A DNA stretch of 64,000 nt from an uncultured Spartobacteria bacterium (lineage in GTDB: Bacteria; Verrucomicrobiota; Verrucomicrobiia; Chthoniobacterales; Chthoniobacteraceae). The notes below the pieces were generated by a model. The model was not told the DNA's origin, ran no database searches, and saw only the letters and a program-made list of their open reading frames with translations. This document shows, in pieces, positions 24,715 to 33,091 of the stretch (position 1 is the first letter of the stretch; the number at the start of each line of letters is the position of its first letter). The stretch is from positions 62,001-126,000 of the forward strand of contig CAIRYQ010000042.1 of NCBI GenBank assembly GCA_903882875.1. The letters are read 5' to 3'. Made by a program: the position numbers and the translations under genes.

Positions 24715-27700
24715 ATGCCCACACGACCCCCGTTGTTTTTCCCCGCACTGTTATGGTACGCCGCGTCGGGTGTTGCGCTTGCGGGGGCGGTTGATTTCAG
24801 CCGGGACATCCAGCCGCTGCTCTCGGAGAACTGCTACCATTGCCACGGGCCGGATGCGAAGGGGCGCAAGGCGGAGATGCGGCTGGACACGCGCGAGGGG
24901 GTGTTCCGCACAAAGGACGGGGTGACCGTGGTGAAGCCCGGCGACAGCAAGGCGAGCGAACTCATCTCGCGCATTTGCACGACGGACGAGGACGACGTGA
25001 TGCCGCCGGTGAAATCGAACCGCACGCTCACCGCCGCACAGAAGGAGCTGCTGCGCCGCTGGGTGGACGAGGGCGCGAAGTGGGGCGATCACTGGGCGTT
25101 TGTCGTGCCGAAGCGGGCGAAGGAGCCGGGGAGTGTGGAGTTCGGAGTGCGGATTGCGGAGTGGGAAAAGCGCGAGCCTGCGCTCGGTGCGAAGCTACGC
25201 GGGCAGCAGGCGGCGCTCGAAAAATGGGCGAAGAATCCGGTGGATCGTTTCGTTTTGGATCGGCTGTTCGCGGAAGGTCTCGCACCTTCGCCGGAAGCAT
25301 CGCCGGAAAAGCTTTGCCGCCGGCTTTACCTCGACCTCACCGGCCTGCCGCCGACGCCGGAGGAACTTGATGCGTTTCTCCAATCCGCAATCCACAATCC
25401 GCAATCCGCAGTCGAGTCGCTCGTGGACAAGCTGCTCGCTTCCCCGCGTTACGGTGAGCGCATGGTGTGGGAGTGGCTGGAGGCGGCGCGCTATGCGGAC
25501 ACGAACGGCTACCAGGGCGACCCGACGCGTTCGATGTGGTACTGGCGCGATTGGGCGGTGGATGCGTTCAACCGCAACATGCCGTTTGATCAGTTCACCG
25601 TCGAACAGATCGCAGGCGATCTGCTGCCGCAGCCGACGCACGAGCAGCTCGTCGCGACGGGCTTTCATCGCAACCACATGATCAATGGCGAGGGCGGGCG
25701 CATCGCCGAGGAGTCGCGCGTGGAGTACGTGCAGGATCGCGTGGAGACGACGGGGACGGTGTGGCTCGGGCTCACGTTCAACTGCTGCCGCTGCCACGAC
25801 CACAAATACGATCCGTTCACTCAGCGCGAATACTACCAGCTCTTGGCGTATTTCAATTCCATCGAGGAGAGCGGCGCGAACGACGCGGGCGGGCTTGCGA
25901 AGCCGGTGATCAGCTTTGCGTCCGACGCGCAGAAACAGCAGCTCGCCGCGCTGGAGCAAAAGGAGAAGGACGCAAACAAGGCGCGAGCGGAAGTCGAGAA
26001 GCGCATCGGCGCGGATCAGTCGGCGCTCGAAAAGCTGCTGCTCGGGAAGGATGGGAAATTGCCCGACGCAAAGTGGCAGCCGCTCACGCCGAACGAAATC
26101 TACAGCGCAAACGGCGCAACGCTCACGGTGCTCGACGACGGTTCCGTCCGCGCGAGTGGCACGAGCCCGAAGTCGGACGATTACAACGTGACGATCCACA
26201 CGACGCTCGGCGGAATCACGGCGTTCCAGATCGAGGCGCTGCCGGATGATTCGTTCGTGAACAAGGGGCCGGGGCGCTCGGACAACGGCAACTTTGTGCT
26301 GACCGAAGTGTCGCTGCAGGACGGCGGCGCGCCGGTCGCGCTGCATGCGGTGAACGCGGATTTTGCGCAGGGCGGATTTTCCGCGCAGGCGGTGTTCGAC
26401 GGGAGCAAGAAGGGCTGGGCGATCATGCCGCAGTTTGGAAAGGCGCACACGCTGGTCTTTGCGGCGGACAAGCCGCTGCCGAGCGGAGGCACGCGCGCGC
26501 TCGGCTTCCGGCTGTCGTTTGGATTCGGACGCGAGCACACGCTCGGGCGCTTCCGCATTTCCGCGACGACGGACAATTCTGCGCTGCTGCGCGAAGTGCC
26601 GGATGCGATCCGCGGCATCGTCGCGAAGCCTGCGGCGTCGCGCTCGAAAAAGGAGAAGGAAGAACTCACGGCATTTCAATCGGGGACCAGCACCGAACTT
26701 GCCGCGGCGACCAAGGCCGCGGAGGCGGCGAAGAAGGCCAAGGCGGATTTTGAAAAGTCGCTGCCGCGCACGATGATCATGCATGACCGCGAGCAGCCGC
26801 GCGAGACGTTCATCCTCGTGAAGGGCGCCTACAATCAGTTCGCAGACAAGGTCGAGCACGGCGTGCCGGCGAAGCTCGCGCCGCTGCCCGCCGACGCGCC
26901 GAAGAACCGTCTGGCGCTCGCGCGCTGGCTCGTCGCGCCGGAAAATCCGCTCACCGCACGCGTGACGGTGAACCGGCTGTGGCAGCAATTTTTTGGGACG
27001 GGGATCGTGAAGACGGCGGACAATTTCGGATTGCAGAGTGATGCGCCGTCGCATCCCGAATTGCTCGATTGGCTCGCCGTGGAATTCCGCGAGAGCGGAT
27101 GGGACGTGAAGAAGCTCGTGAAGCTCATCGTGACGAGCGCGACCTACCGCCAGTCATCGCGCGTCGCACCGGGAATGGCGGAGCGCGATCCGGAAAACCG
27201 GCTGCTGACGCGCGGCCCGCGCCATCGGTTGCCGAGCTGGATGCTGCGCGATCAGGCGCTCGCGGTTTCGGGATTGCTCGTGGAAAAGGTCGGCGGGCCG
27301 CCGGTGAAGACGTATCAGCCGCCGGGCATCTGGGAGGATGCGACGTTCGGAAAAATCACGTTCGCGCAGGATCACGGCGAGGCGCTCTACCGCCGCAGCC
27401 TCTACATTTTCTGGCGGCGCATCGTCGCACCCACGGTGTTCTTCGACGTGGCAAACCGGCAGAACTGTACCGTGAAAGTCACGCGCACAAACACGCCGTT
27501 GCACGCGCTGGTCACGATGAACGACATCACATTTGCCGAGGCCGCGCGCGCACTCGCGCAACGCACGCTTCTCGCACCGGGCGACGATGCGGCGCGCATT
27601 GCGGCGATGTTCCGCCGCTGCACGGCGCGGGTGCCGGGTGAAGATGAAACGCGCGTGCTGAACGCGCGCGTGCAGTTATTGCGGAGGAGCTACGCGCTGG

Positions 27701-27837
27701 ATGCAGACGCCGCGCAGACGCTCCGCACTGTCGGCGAGAGCAAGGCGGACGCATCGCTCGCTCCGGGGGAACTCGCCGCGTGGACGGGCGTCGCGAGCGT
27801 CGTGCTGAACCTCGACGAGACGCTGAGCAGCGAATGA
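24715..27837 (+). CDS. PSD1 and Planctomycete cytochrome c domain protein (DUF1549/DUF1553)
   Basis: 1040 residues from ATG 24715, with signal MPTRPPLFFPALLWYAASGVALAG. The cytochrome c domain has SENCYHCHG (CxxCH) near residue 40. DUF1549 follows (PVDRFVLDRLF ... LASPRYGERMVWEWLEAARYADTNGYQGD), then a coiled coil (KQQLAALEQKEKDANKARAE), a discoidin-like beta domain (around SDNGNFVLTEVSLQDGG), and DUF1553 at the C-terminus (NRLWQQFFGTGIVKTADNFG ... SWMLRDQALAVSGL). This architecture is almost confined to the PVC superphylum and is linked to polysaccharide degradation, though the reaction is unknown. Two inserts made of repeated words occur near 25131-25164 and 25381-25412. The stop overlaps the next start (ATGA). 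Confidence 0.92.
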   Translation: MPTRPPLFFPALLWYAASGVALAGAVDFSRDIQPLLSENCYHCHGPDAKGRKAEMRLDTREGVFRTKDGVTVVKPGDSKASELISRICTTDEDDVMPPVKSNRTLTAAQKELLRRWVDEGAKWGDHWAFVVPKRAKEPGSVEFGVRIAEWEKREPALGAKLRGQQAALEKWAKNPVDRFVLDRLFAEGLAPSPEASPEKLCRRLYLDLTGLPPTPEELDAFLQSAIHNPQSAVESLVDKLLASPRYGERMVWEWLEAARYADTNGYQGDPTRSMWYWRDWAVDAFNRNMPFDQFTVEQIAGDLLPQPTHEQLVATGFHRNHMINGEGGRIAEESRVEYVQDRVETTGTVWLGLTFNCCRCHDHKYDPFTQREYYQLLAYFNSIEESGANDAGGLAKPVISFASDAQKQQLAALEQKEKDANKARAEVEKRIGADQSALEKLLLGKDGKLPDAKWQPLTPNEIYSANGATLTVLDDGSVRASGTSPKSDDYNVTIHTTLGGITAFQIEALPDDSFVNKGPGRSDNGNFVLTEVSLQDGGAPVALHAVNADFAQGGFSAQAVFDGSKKGWAIMPQFGKAHTLVFAADKPLPSGGTRALGFRLSFGFGREHTLGRFRISATTDNSALLREVPDAIRGIVAKPAASRSKKEKEELTAFQSGTSTELAAATKAAEAAKKAKADFEKSLPRTMIMHDREQPRETFILVKGAYNQFADKVEHGVPAKLAPLPADAPKNRLALARWLVAPENPLTARVTVNRLWQQFFGTGIVKTADNFGLQSDAPSHPELLDWLAVEFRESGWDVKKLVKLIVTSATYRQSSRVAPGMAERDPENRLLTRGPRHRLPSWMLRDQALAVSGLLVEKVGGPPVKTYQPPGIWEDATFGKITFAQDHGEALYRRSLYIFWRRIVAPTVFFDVANRQNCTVKVTRTNTPLHALVTMNDITFAEAARALAQRTLLAPGDDAARIAAMFRRCTARVPGEDETRVLNARVQLLRRSYALDADAAQTLRTVGESKADASLAPGELAAWTGVASVVLNLDETLSSE

Positions 27838-28577
27838 ACCGGAGAGGCCGTGGTGCGAGGGCGTGGAAACTTCTCGCGTGGCTCGCTGCCACCGCGGTCT
27901 TCGGGTGCGCCGCATTTTTTCTGATGAAGCACACGCCGCCGCCAAGACCCACGCCGCCCGTCGAGCCCGAACGCGTCGCGGCTGCACGCTTGCGCTGCGG
28001 AGTGCGCCTGCGGGATGCTTTTGAAAAGGTCGGCGTGCGCTGGCCTGCGGATGAGATTTTCCTGCGCGTGATGAAGCGCGAGCGGCAGCTCGAACTGTGG
28101 GCGCGGAACGAAAGAGGGGAGTCGTTCGTCCTCGTGGAAACGCTGCCGGTGCTCGCGGCATCCGGCGGGCCGGGGCCGAAGCGGCGAGAGGGCGACTTGC
28201 AGGTTCCGGAGGGTTTTTACGAGGTAGTTCGTTTCAATCCGCTCAGCAGTTTTCACCTCTCGCTCGGGCTGAATTATCCGAATGCGTATGATCGCGCCCA
28301 CGCCGATCCTGTTGCGCCGGGATCGGATATTTTCATCCACGGCGGAGCTGCGAGCATCGGCTGCGTCGCGCTCGGTGATGATGGAATCGAGGAGATCTAT
28401 CTCGCGGCCCTCGACAGCCGTGTGCGCCCGGTTCGCGTGCATCTTTTCCCTGCGAAGGTGGACGCGCCGGACTGGCCCGCATGGCGCGATGCGCAGCTTG
28501 CGGAGCACCCGGAATTCCGCGAACTGTGGGATGGGCTGGCCGCGGCATGGACGCGTTTCGGGCGGGAGCGGCGCTGA
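27834..28577 (+). CDS. YafK-like L,D-transpeptidase (YkuD fold)
   Basis: 247 residues. A basic N-terminus and membrane anchor (LLAWLAATAVFGCAAFFLM) lead to a domain with IFIHGGAASIGCVALGDDGIEEIY, which contains the HG...SxGC catalytic His and Cys of L,D-transpeptidases. Upstream FYEVVRFNPLSSFHLSLGLNYPN fits the YafK subgroup, which acts on peptidoglycan cross-links or lipoprotein attachment. ATG 27834 overlaps the upstream stop by four bases, so translation is coupled to the cytochrome protein. Confidence 0.85.
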   Translation: MNRRGRGARAWKLLAWLAATAVFGCAAFFLMKHTPPPRPTPPVEPERVAAARLRCGVRLRDAFEKVGVRWPADEIFLRVMKRERQLELWARNERGESFVLVETLPVLAASGGPGPKRREGDLQVPEGFYEVVRFNPLSSFHLSLGLNYPNAYDRAHADPVAPGSDIFIHGGAASIGCVALGDDGIEEIYLAALDSRVRPVRVHLFPAKVDAPDWPAWRDAQLAEHPEFRELWDGLAAAWTRFGRERR

Positions 28578-28662
28578 ATTTTGATGCCTAAGAAGCCGTG
28601 AGAAGGCATTTGCTTGGAAGGTGGAATCCGCTAGGCTTTCTTCCCCTTTCACCCACATTCCT

Positions 28663-31263
28663 ATGCGCCGAACATTTGCCATCCTTTGTTTTATTCTCGG
28701 AATTTCCCTCGCGCCGTTCCATGCGCGCGCGCAGGGAAATGACGCCGCGCAGCAGCAGTTCGTCGAGGCGTTCCTCGGTGTGAGGAAGGGCGAGGAGCAG
28801 GAAAAGGCGGGCGATGCGAAGGCTGCGCTGGCGACTTACAAGACGGCGCTCGGCACGCTCATGCGGATCAAGGCGGAGAATCCGAAGTGGCAGGCGGACC
28901 TGCTCGATTTCCGAATCAAACGCACGGCGGAGGCGATCGATCGTCTCGATGGTGCGCCAGCCGGAGTCGCGACGATGAAGCCGGGCGGCAACACGGGGAC
29001 TGATCTTTTTGATCCGGGAACGGTGATCCCGCCGCTGCCCAAGGTGACGTCACGCAAGCCGCCGGTTGCGGAGCCTGGGGGCGGTACTGACGATGTGCTC
29101 GCGCCTTTGAAGCAGCGCATGGCCGATCTCGAGGCTCGGCTGAATGAGGCGAATGAGAAGCTCCAGCAGGAGAGGGAAAAGAACACGAAGCTCGCCGCGG
29201 ACATCGCCGAGGCGTTCGACTCGCAGAAGAAGGCCGAGGCTGCGCAGAAGAAGGCGCAGCAGCTCGCGGAAGTCCTCCAGGCGAGCATGCACGAATTGAA
29301 AACCGTGGGCGAGGAGAACGGTGCGCGCGCGAAGGAACTCGAGGCGAAGCTCACTGCGGCGAACCGCTCATCGGCGGAGACGAAGGCGGAACTGGAGGCC
29401 GCGGAGGAACGTGTCAGCCAGTTGCTCTCGCGCTCGAAGAAGATGACCGAAGTCGCCGCCACGGCCGCCACGCTGCCGAAGCAGGTGGACACGCTGAAGG
29501 CCAAGCTCGAAGCGGAGCAGAAGGCTACCGCGCAGCAGGCGGAGCAGGCGAAGAAGCGCGAGGAGGAGCTGAAGACGCAGATCGCCGCGCTCGCAAAGGA
29601 CAAGGCGGAATCCGCAGGGGCCGTCGCGGAGATGAAATCGCTCCAGGCGAAGCTTGACGCCGAATTGAAGACGAGCGCGGGCGAGGCGCAGAAGGCCAAG
29701 AAGCGCGAGGAGGATTTGAAGGGTCAGATCGCCTCGCTCACGAAGGAGAAGAACGACCAGCACGAGGAACTCGTCCGCCTGCGCGAGCTGAACAAGAGTA
29801 CGGACAAGCTCATGGCGGATAATGCGGGCCTGCTGAAAAAACTCGGCGAACTGGAGAAGCAGATCGTCACCTACAAAGCAGGTGACAACCGGGACTCGGA
29901 ACTCGCGATGCTGAGGAAGCAGATCACGGACACGCAGAAGGCGCTTGTCACTTCCGATCAGAAGAATTCCGCGATGCAGTTGGAAATCGGCGATCTCCAA
30001 AAAAAGGTGTCCGAGTATTCAAAACAGATCGCGGAGTTCAAAGCCGACAAGAAGGCGAGCGCCGAGGAGCGCAAGAAGATGGAGGACGAGAACAAGCTGC
30101 TCCAGGGAATCGTGATGCGCGTGCTCCAGGAGGACGCGAACCGCAGCCAGCGGAAAAAGATGATCCAGAGCGAAGTCAGCAAGCTGCACATCCAGTCGGA
30201 TGCGCTGCTGAGGCAGATCAGCTATCTTTCGCAGCCCGTGGTGCAGTTGAGCACGAAGGAAAGGAAGCTGTTCAAAAAGCCGGTCATCGAGGTGCAGGAT
30301 GTGAACACGCTCGTCGCCGTGAAGACCGATTCCGCGCCGCCTGCCGGTGATGGGACGTCGCTCTCGAACACAACCGAACCGCCGAAGGCTGCGCCGGAAA
30401 CGACGGAGCCTGCTCCTGCCGCGAAGCAGCCGGAGCCCGGCGGCACCACGCCGCCGGAGAACGTGAAGCCGACGCCGGAGCCTGCGAAGACCGAACCCGC
30501 AAAAACTGAACCTGCGAAGGCCGATGTTCCGCCTTCCACCGCGAAGACGAAATCCAACGATGATCTGCCGGTGAAGGAGCCCGCGGACACAAAGCCGGCT
30601 GATCCGAAACCCCAGGGCACGAAGCCGACGGAGCCAAAGTCGAACGACACAAAATCGTCGGATCCCGGAAGCACGCCGCCCGTGTCAGGCGGCGGAGTGA
30701 AGCTTCCCTCGGAAGTCCGTGTGATCGCAGATCAGGCCAAGAAGGCATTCGACAGCGAGAAGTTCGCCGAGGCCGAGCGACTGTACGAGAAGACGCTCCA
30801 ACTGGCGCCGAACAATGTTTTTCTCCTCTCAAACGGAGCGGTGACGCAATACCGCCAAGGCAAATACAAGCAGGCCGAGGCGACTTTCAAGAAGGCGCTC
30901 GCCATTGCCCCGGAGGATGCCTTCTGCTGGTCCACGATCGGCATCGTCTATTATCAGGAGGAGAAATTTGACGACGCGGTGAATGCGCTCACGAAGTCTC
31001 TCGCGATCAATCCGCGGAATCCCACGGCGCACAATTATCTCGGCATCACCGCCGCGCACAAGGGCTGGCTGGAGGCTGCGCAAAAGGAACTCGAAAGCGC
31101 CGTGCAGCTCGATCCGAAATACGGCGATGCGTGGTACAATCTCGCCATCGCCCTCGCGAGCAAGACGCCGCCGGACAAGGACGAGGCCCGCAAAGCCTAC
31201 GAAAAGGCCCTCGAATTCGGCGTGCCGAAGAGCCAGGAAATGGAGACGCTGCTCGCGAAGTAG
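28663..31263 (+). CDS. exported coiled-coil and TPR protein
   Basis: 866 residues from ATG 28663. The signal peptide MRRTFAILCFILGISLAPFHARA is followed by a short helical repeat, then a long coiled coil (about 145-520; ADLEARLNEANEKLQQEREK and many similar heptads), a Pro/Lys/Thr-rich linker (about 550-690, with KTEPAKTEPAKAD words) and at least three C-terminal TPRs (SEKFAEAERLYEKTLQLAPN, GKYKQAEATFKKALAIAPED, EKFDDAVNALTKSLAINPRN). It is probably an envelope scaffold or cell-shape protein. Partner and function are unknown. Confidence 0.85.
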   Translation: MRRTFAILCFILGISLAPFHARAQGNDAAQQQFVEAFLGVRKGEEQEKAGDAKAALATYKTALGTLMRIKAENPKWQADLLDFRIKRTAEAIDRLDGAPAGVATMKPGGNTGTDLFDPGTVIPPLPKVTSRKPPVAEPGGGTDDVLAPLKQRMADLEARLNEANEKLQQEREKNTKLAADIAEAFDSQKKAEAAQKKAQQLAEVLQASMHELKTVGEENGARAKELEAKLTAANRSSAETKAELEAAEERVSQLLSRSKKMTEVAATAATLPKQVDTLKAKLEAEQKATAQQAEQAKKREEELKTQIAALAKDKAESAGAVAEMKSLQAKLDAELKTSAGEAQKAKKREEDLKGQIASLTKEKNDQHEELVRLRELNKSTDKLMADNAGLLKKLGELEKQIVTYKAGDNRDSELAMLRKQITDTQKALVTSDQKNSAMQLEIGDLQKKVSEYSKQIAEFKADKKASAEERKKMEDENKLLQGIVMRVLQEDANRSQRKKMIQSEVSKLHIQSDALLRQISYLSQPVVQLSTKERKLFKKPVIEVQDVNTLVAVKTDSAPPAGDGTSLSNTTEPPKAAPETTEPAPAAKQPEPGGTTPPENVKPTPEPAKTEPAKTEPAKADVPPSTAKTKSNDDLPVKEPADTKPADPKPQGTKPTEPKSNDTKSSDPGSTPPVSGGGVKLPSEVRVIADQAKKAFDSEKFAEAERLYEKTLQLAPNNVFLLSNGAVTQYRQGKYKQAEATFKKALAIAPEDAFCWSTIGIVYYQEEKFDDAVNALTKSLAINPRNPTAHNYLGITAAHKGWLEAAQKELESAVQLDPKYGDAWYNLAIALASKTPPDKDEARKAYEKALEFGVPKSQEMETLLAK

Positions 31264-31271
31264 CTGCGCCG

Positions 31272-32183
31272 TTATTTCGTGAGAAAATAGCCGCGCTGCT
31301 TCGCGGTGATCTCGTGGCCGAGGCGTTCGAGCACGGCTAGCATGTCTTCCCACACCTTGCGTTTCTCCGTGTTCGACTGGTTGTGCAGCAGGTAGGCGGG
31401 ATGAAATGTCGGCATCATCGGGATGCCGCGGAATTCCTTCCACGTCCCGCGCATCCGCGTGATGCCCGCATTGTCAATGCCGAGCAGTCCCTCGACGGCA
31501 GTCCCGCCGAGCGCGACGATCACCTTTGGCTGGATGATCTCGATTTGCTGAATCAGGTACGGCTTGCAGACATTCATCTCCGCGGGCGTCGGCTTACGGT
31601 TTCCGGGTTCGCCGGGCGGCATGTTCGGACGGCACTTGAGGATGTTCGCAATGTAAACGTCCGCGCGGCGGAAATTCATAGCCTCGATCATTTTCGTGAG
31701 TGTCTGCCCGGCCTTGCCGACGAATGGCTCGCCGACGAGATCCTCGTCCGCGCCTGGTGCTTCGCCGACGAACATCACCTCCGCATCGGGATTGCCGACG
31801 CCGAAGACGACCTGCGTGCGCGACTGGACGAGGTGAGGGCATTTCGTGCATGCGAGCACGGGGCCGCGGAGCGCTTCGAGTACCGCGGCTTTTCCTGACG
31901 AAGAGGGCGCGGGAACCGGTGCCGCAGGTGCCCCCGTTTTTGTTTCTGACAGCGTTGGAAATTCAATCTTCGGCGCACTCGCGGACCGTCCGCGGGGATC
32001 TGCCGGTGCTGCACTAGTGGGAACAGGCTGTGTGGTGCGGGCTGCTGTTCGAGTCGGCGTCGCAGCCGCCGATGAGGTCGCACGCAACCGTTCGCAGGTG
32101 TGCAGCGATGCCCGCAGGCGGACGCCATTCGCCTGCATCTGCTGCAGTGCGCTGAGGACGATGTCTGTCGGCTGACCACTCAT
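31272..32183 (-). CDS. family 4 uracil-DNA glycosylase
   Basis: 303 residues. A Pro/Ala-rich N-terminal extension of about 100 residues precedes the UDG4 core: [17 protein letters not shown], the active-site [38 protein letters not shown] and C-K-P-Y-L, giving the four Cys of a [4Fe-4S] cluster, then the HPAYLL motif. The enzyme removes uracil from DNA in base excision repair. ATG 32183 overlaps the RluD stop by four bases (ATGA). Confidence 0.92.
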   Translation of the reverse strand: MSGQPTDIVLSALQQMQANGVRLRASLHTCERLRATSSAAATPTRTAARTTQPVPTSAAPADPRGRSASAPKIEFPTLSETKTGAPAAPVPAPSSSGKAAVLEALRGPVLACTKCPHLVQSRTQVVFGVGNPDAEVMFVGEAPGADEDLVGEPFVGKAGQTLTKMIEAMNFRRADVYIANILKCRPNMPPGEPGNRKPTPAEMNVCKPYLIQQIEIIQPKVIVALGGTAVEGLLGIDNAGITRMRGTWKEFRGIPMMPTFHPAYLLHNQSNTEKRKVWEDMLAVLERLGHEITAKQRGYFLTK

Positions 32184-33091
32184 TTGAGATCCGCCGGCAC
32201 TCCGGCGGCGATGAAATCGGACGGGATCGGCGCGGTGCAGTCGAGCGGAATTCCGGTGCGCGGATGCGTGAAGCCGAGCTTCCATGCGTGCAGCATCTGC
32301 CGCGTGAAGCCCGCGCGTTTGCCGTACACTTCATCGCCGACCACAGGATGCCCGAGGTGCTTCATGTGGACGCGGATTTGGTGTGTGCGTCCGGTGTGCA
32401 GCGTGCATCGCACGAGCGTGCCGCAGGGCAGTGCGGCGAGCGCGAGCCAGTCGGTCACCGCCTCGCGACCGTCACGTTCGCGTATGCCCATTTTTTGCCG
32501 GTGCACGGGATGCCGCCCGAGCGGGACGTTGACGGTACCTTTCTTTTTTTTGAAAATGCCCGTGCAGATCGCGAGGTAGATCTTGCGCACTTCACGTCCG
32601 GCGAACTGTTCGGTGAGCGACTGGTGCGCTGTGTCGTTTTTCGCGGCAACGAGGCAGCCGCTGGTTTCCTTGTCGAGACGGTGAACGATGCCGGGTCGCT
32701 CGACGCCGCCGATGCCGCTGAGAGATTTGCAGTGGTGCAGCAGCGCGTTCACTAGTGTGCCGCCCGCGTGGCCGGGCGCGGGATGCACGACGAGCCCGGC
32801 GGGTTTGTTGATCACGATCAGGTCTTCGTCCTCAAACAGAATCTCGAGTGCGATGTCCTCCGGCAGATTTTCCGAGGCGACCGCTGCCGGCACGGTGAGG
32901 ACGATTGTTTCGCCACCGCGCAGCTTGCACGAGCGCAGTCTTGGTTCGCCGTTTGCGAACACGCGGCCCTCTCCCATGAGCGACTGGATTCGCGAACGCG
33001 ACAGTTCGCCGATGCGTGCTGCGAGGAAATGATCCAGCCGCGAGCCTGCGTCGGCAGCCTCGGAGACAAATTCAAAGCGCGTCTCACTCAC
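32180..33091 (-). CDS. rluD: RluD-family 23S rRNA pseudouridine synthase
   Basis: 303 residues from a GTG at 33091 (VSETRFEFVSEAADAGSRLD). An S4 domain (about 15-75, DHFLAARIGELSRSRIQSLM) precedes the catalytic domain with INKPAGLVVHPAPGH and HRLDKETSGCLVAAK (catalytic Asp), then TGRTHQIRVHMKHLGHPVVGD. RluD makes pseudouridines in helix 69 of 23S rRNA; RluC or RluA specificity cannot be excluded. GTGA couples it to the upstream glycosyltransferase fusion. Confidence 0.92.
   Translation of the reverse strand: MSETRFEFVSEAADAGSRLDHFLAARIGELSRSRIQSLMGEGRVFANGEPRLRSCKLRGGETIVLTVPAAVASENLPEDIALEILFEDEDLIVINKPAGLVVHPAPGHAGGTLVNALLHHCKSLSGIGGVERPGIVHRLDKETSGCLVAAKNDTAHQSLTEQFAGREVRKIYLAICTGIFKKKKGTVNVPLGRHPVHRQKMGIRERDGREAVTDWLALAALPCGTLVRCTLHTGRTHQIRVHMKHLGHPVVGDEVYGKRAGFTRQMLHAWKLGFTHPRTGIPLDCTAPIPSDFIAAGVPADLK

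Noticed and set aside
25195-27054. A 619-codon reverse frame
   Set aside because: Antisense to the DUF1549/DUF1553 protein; Arg-rich with no recognisable fold.
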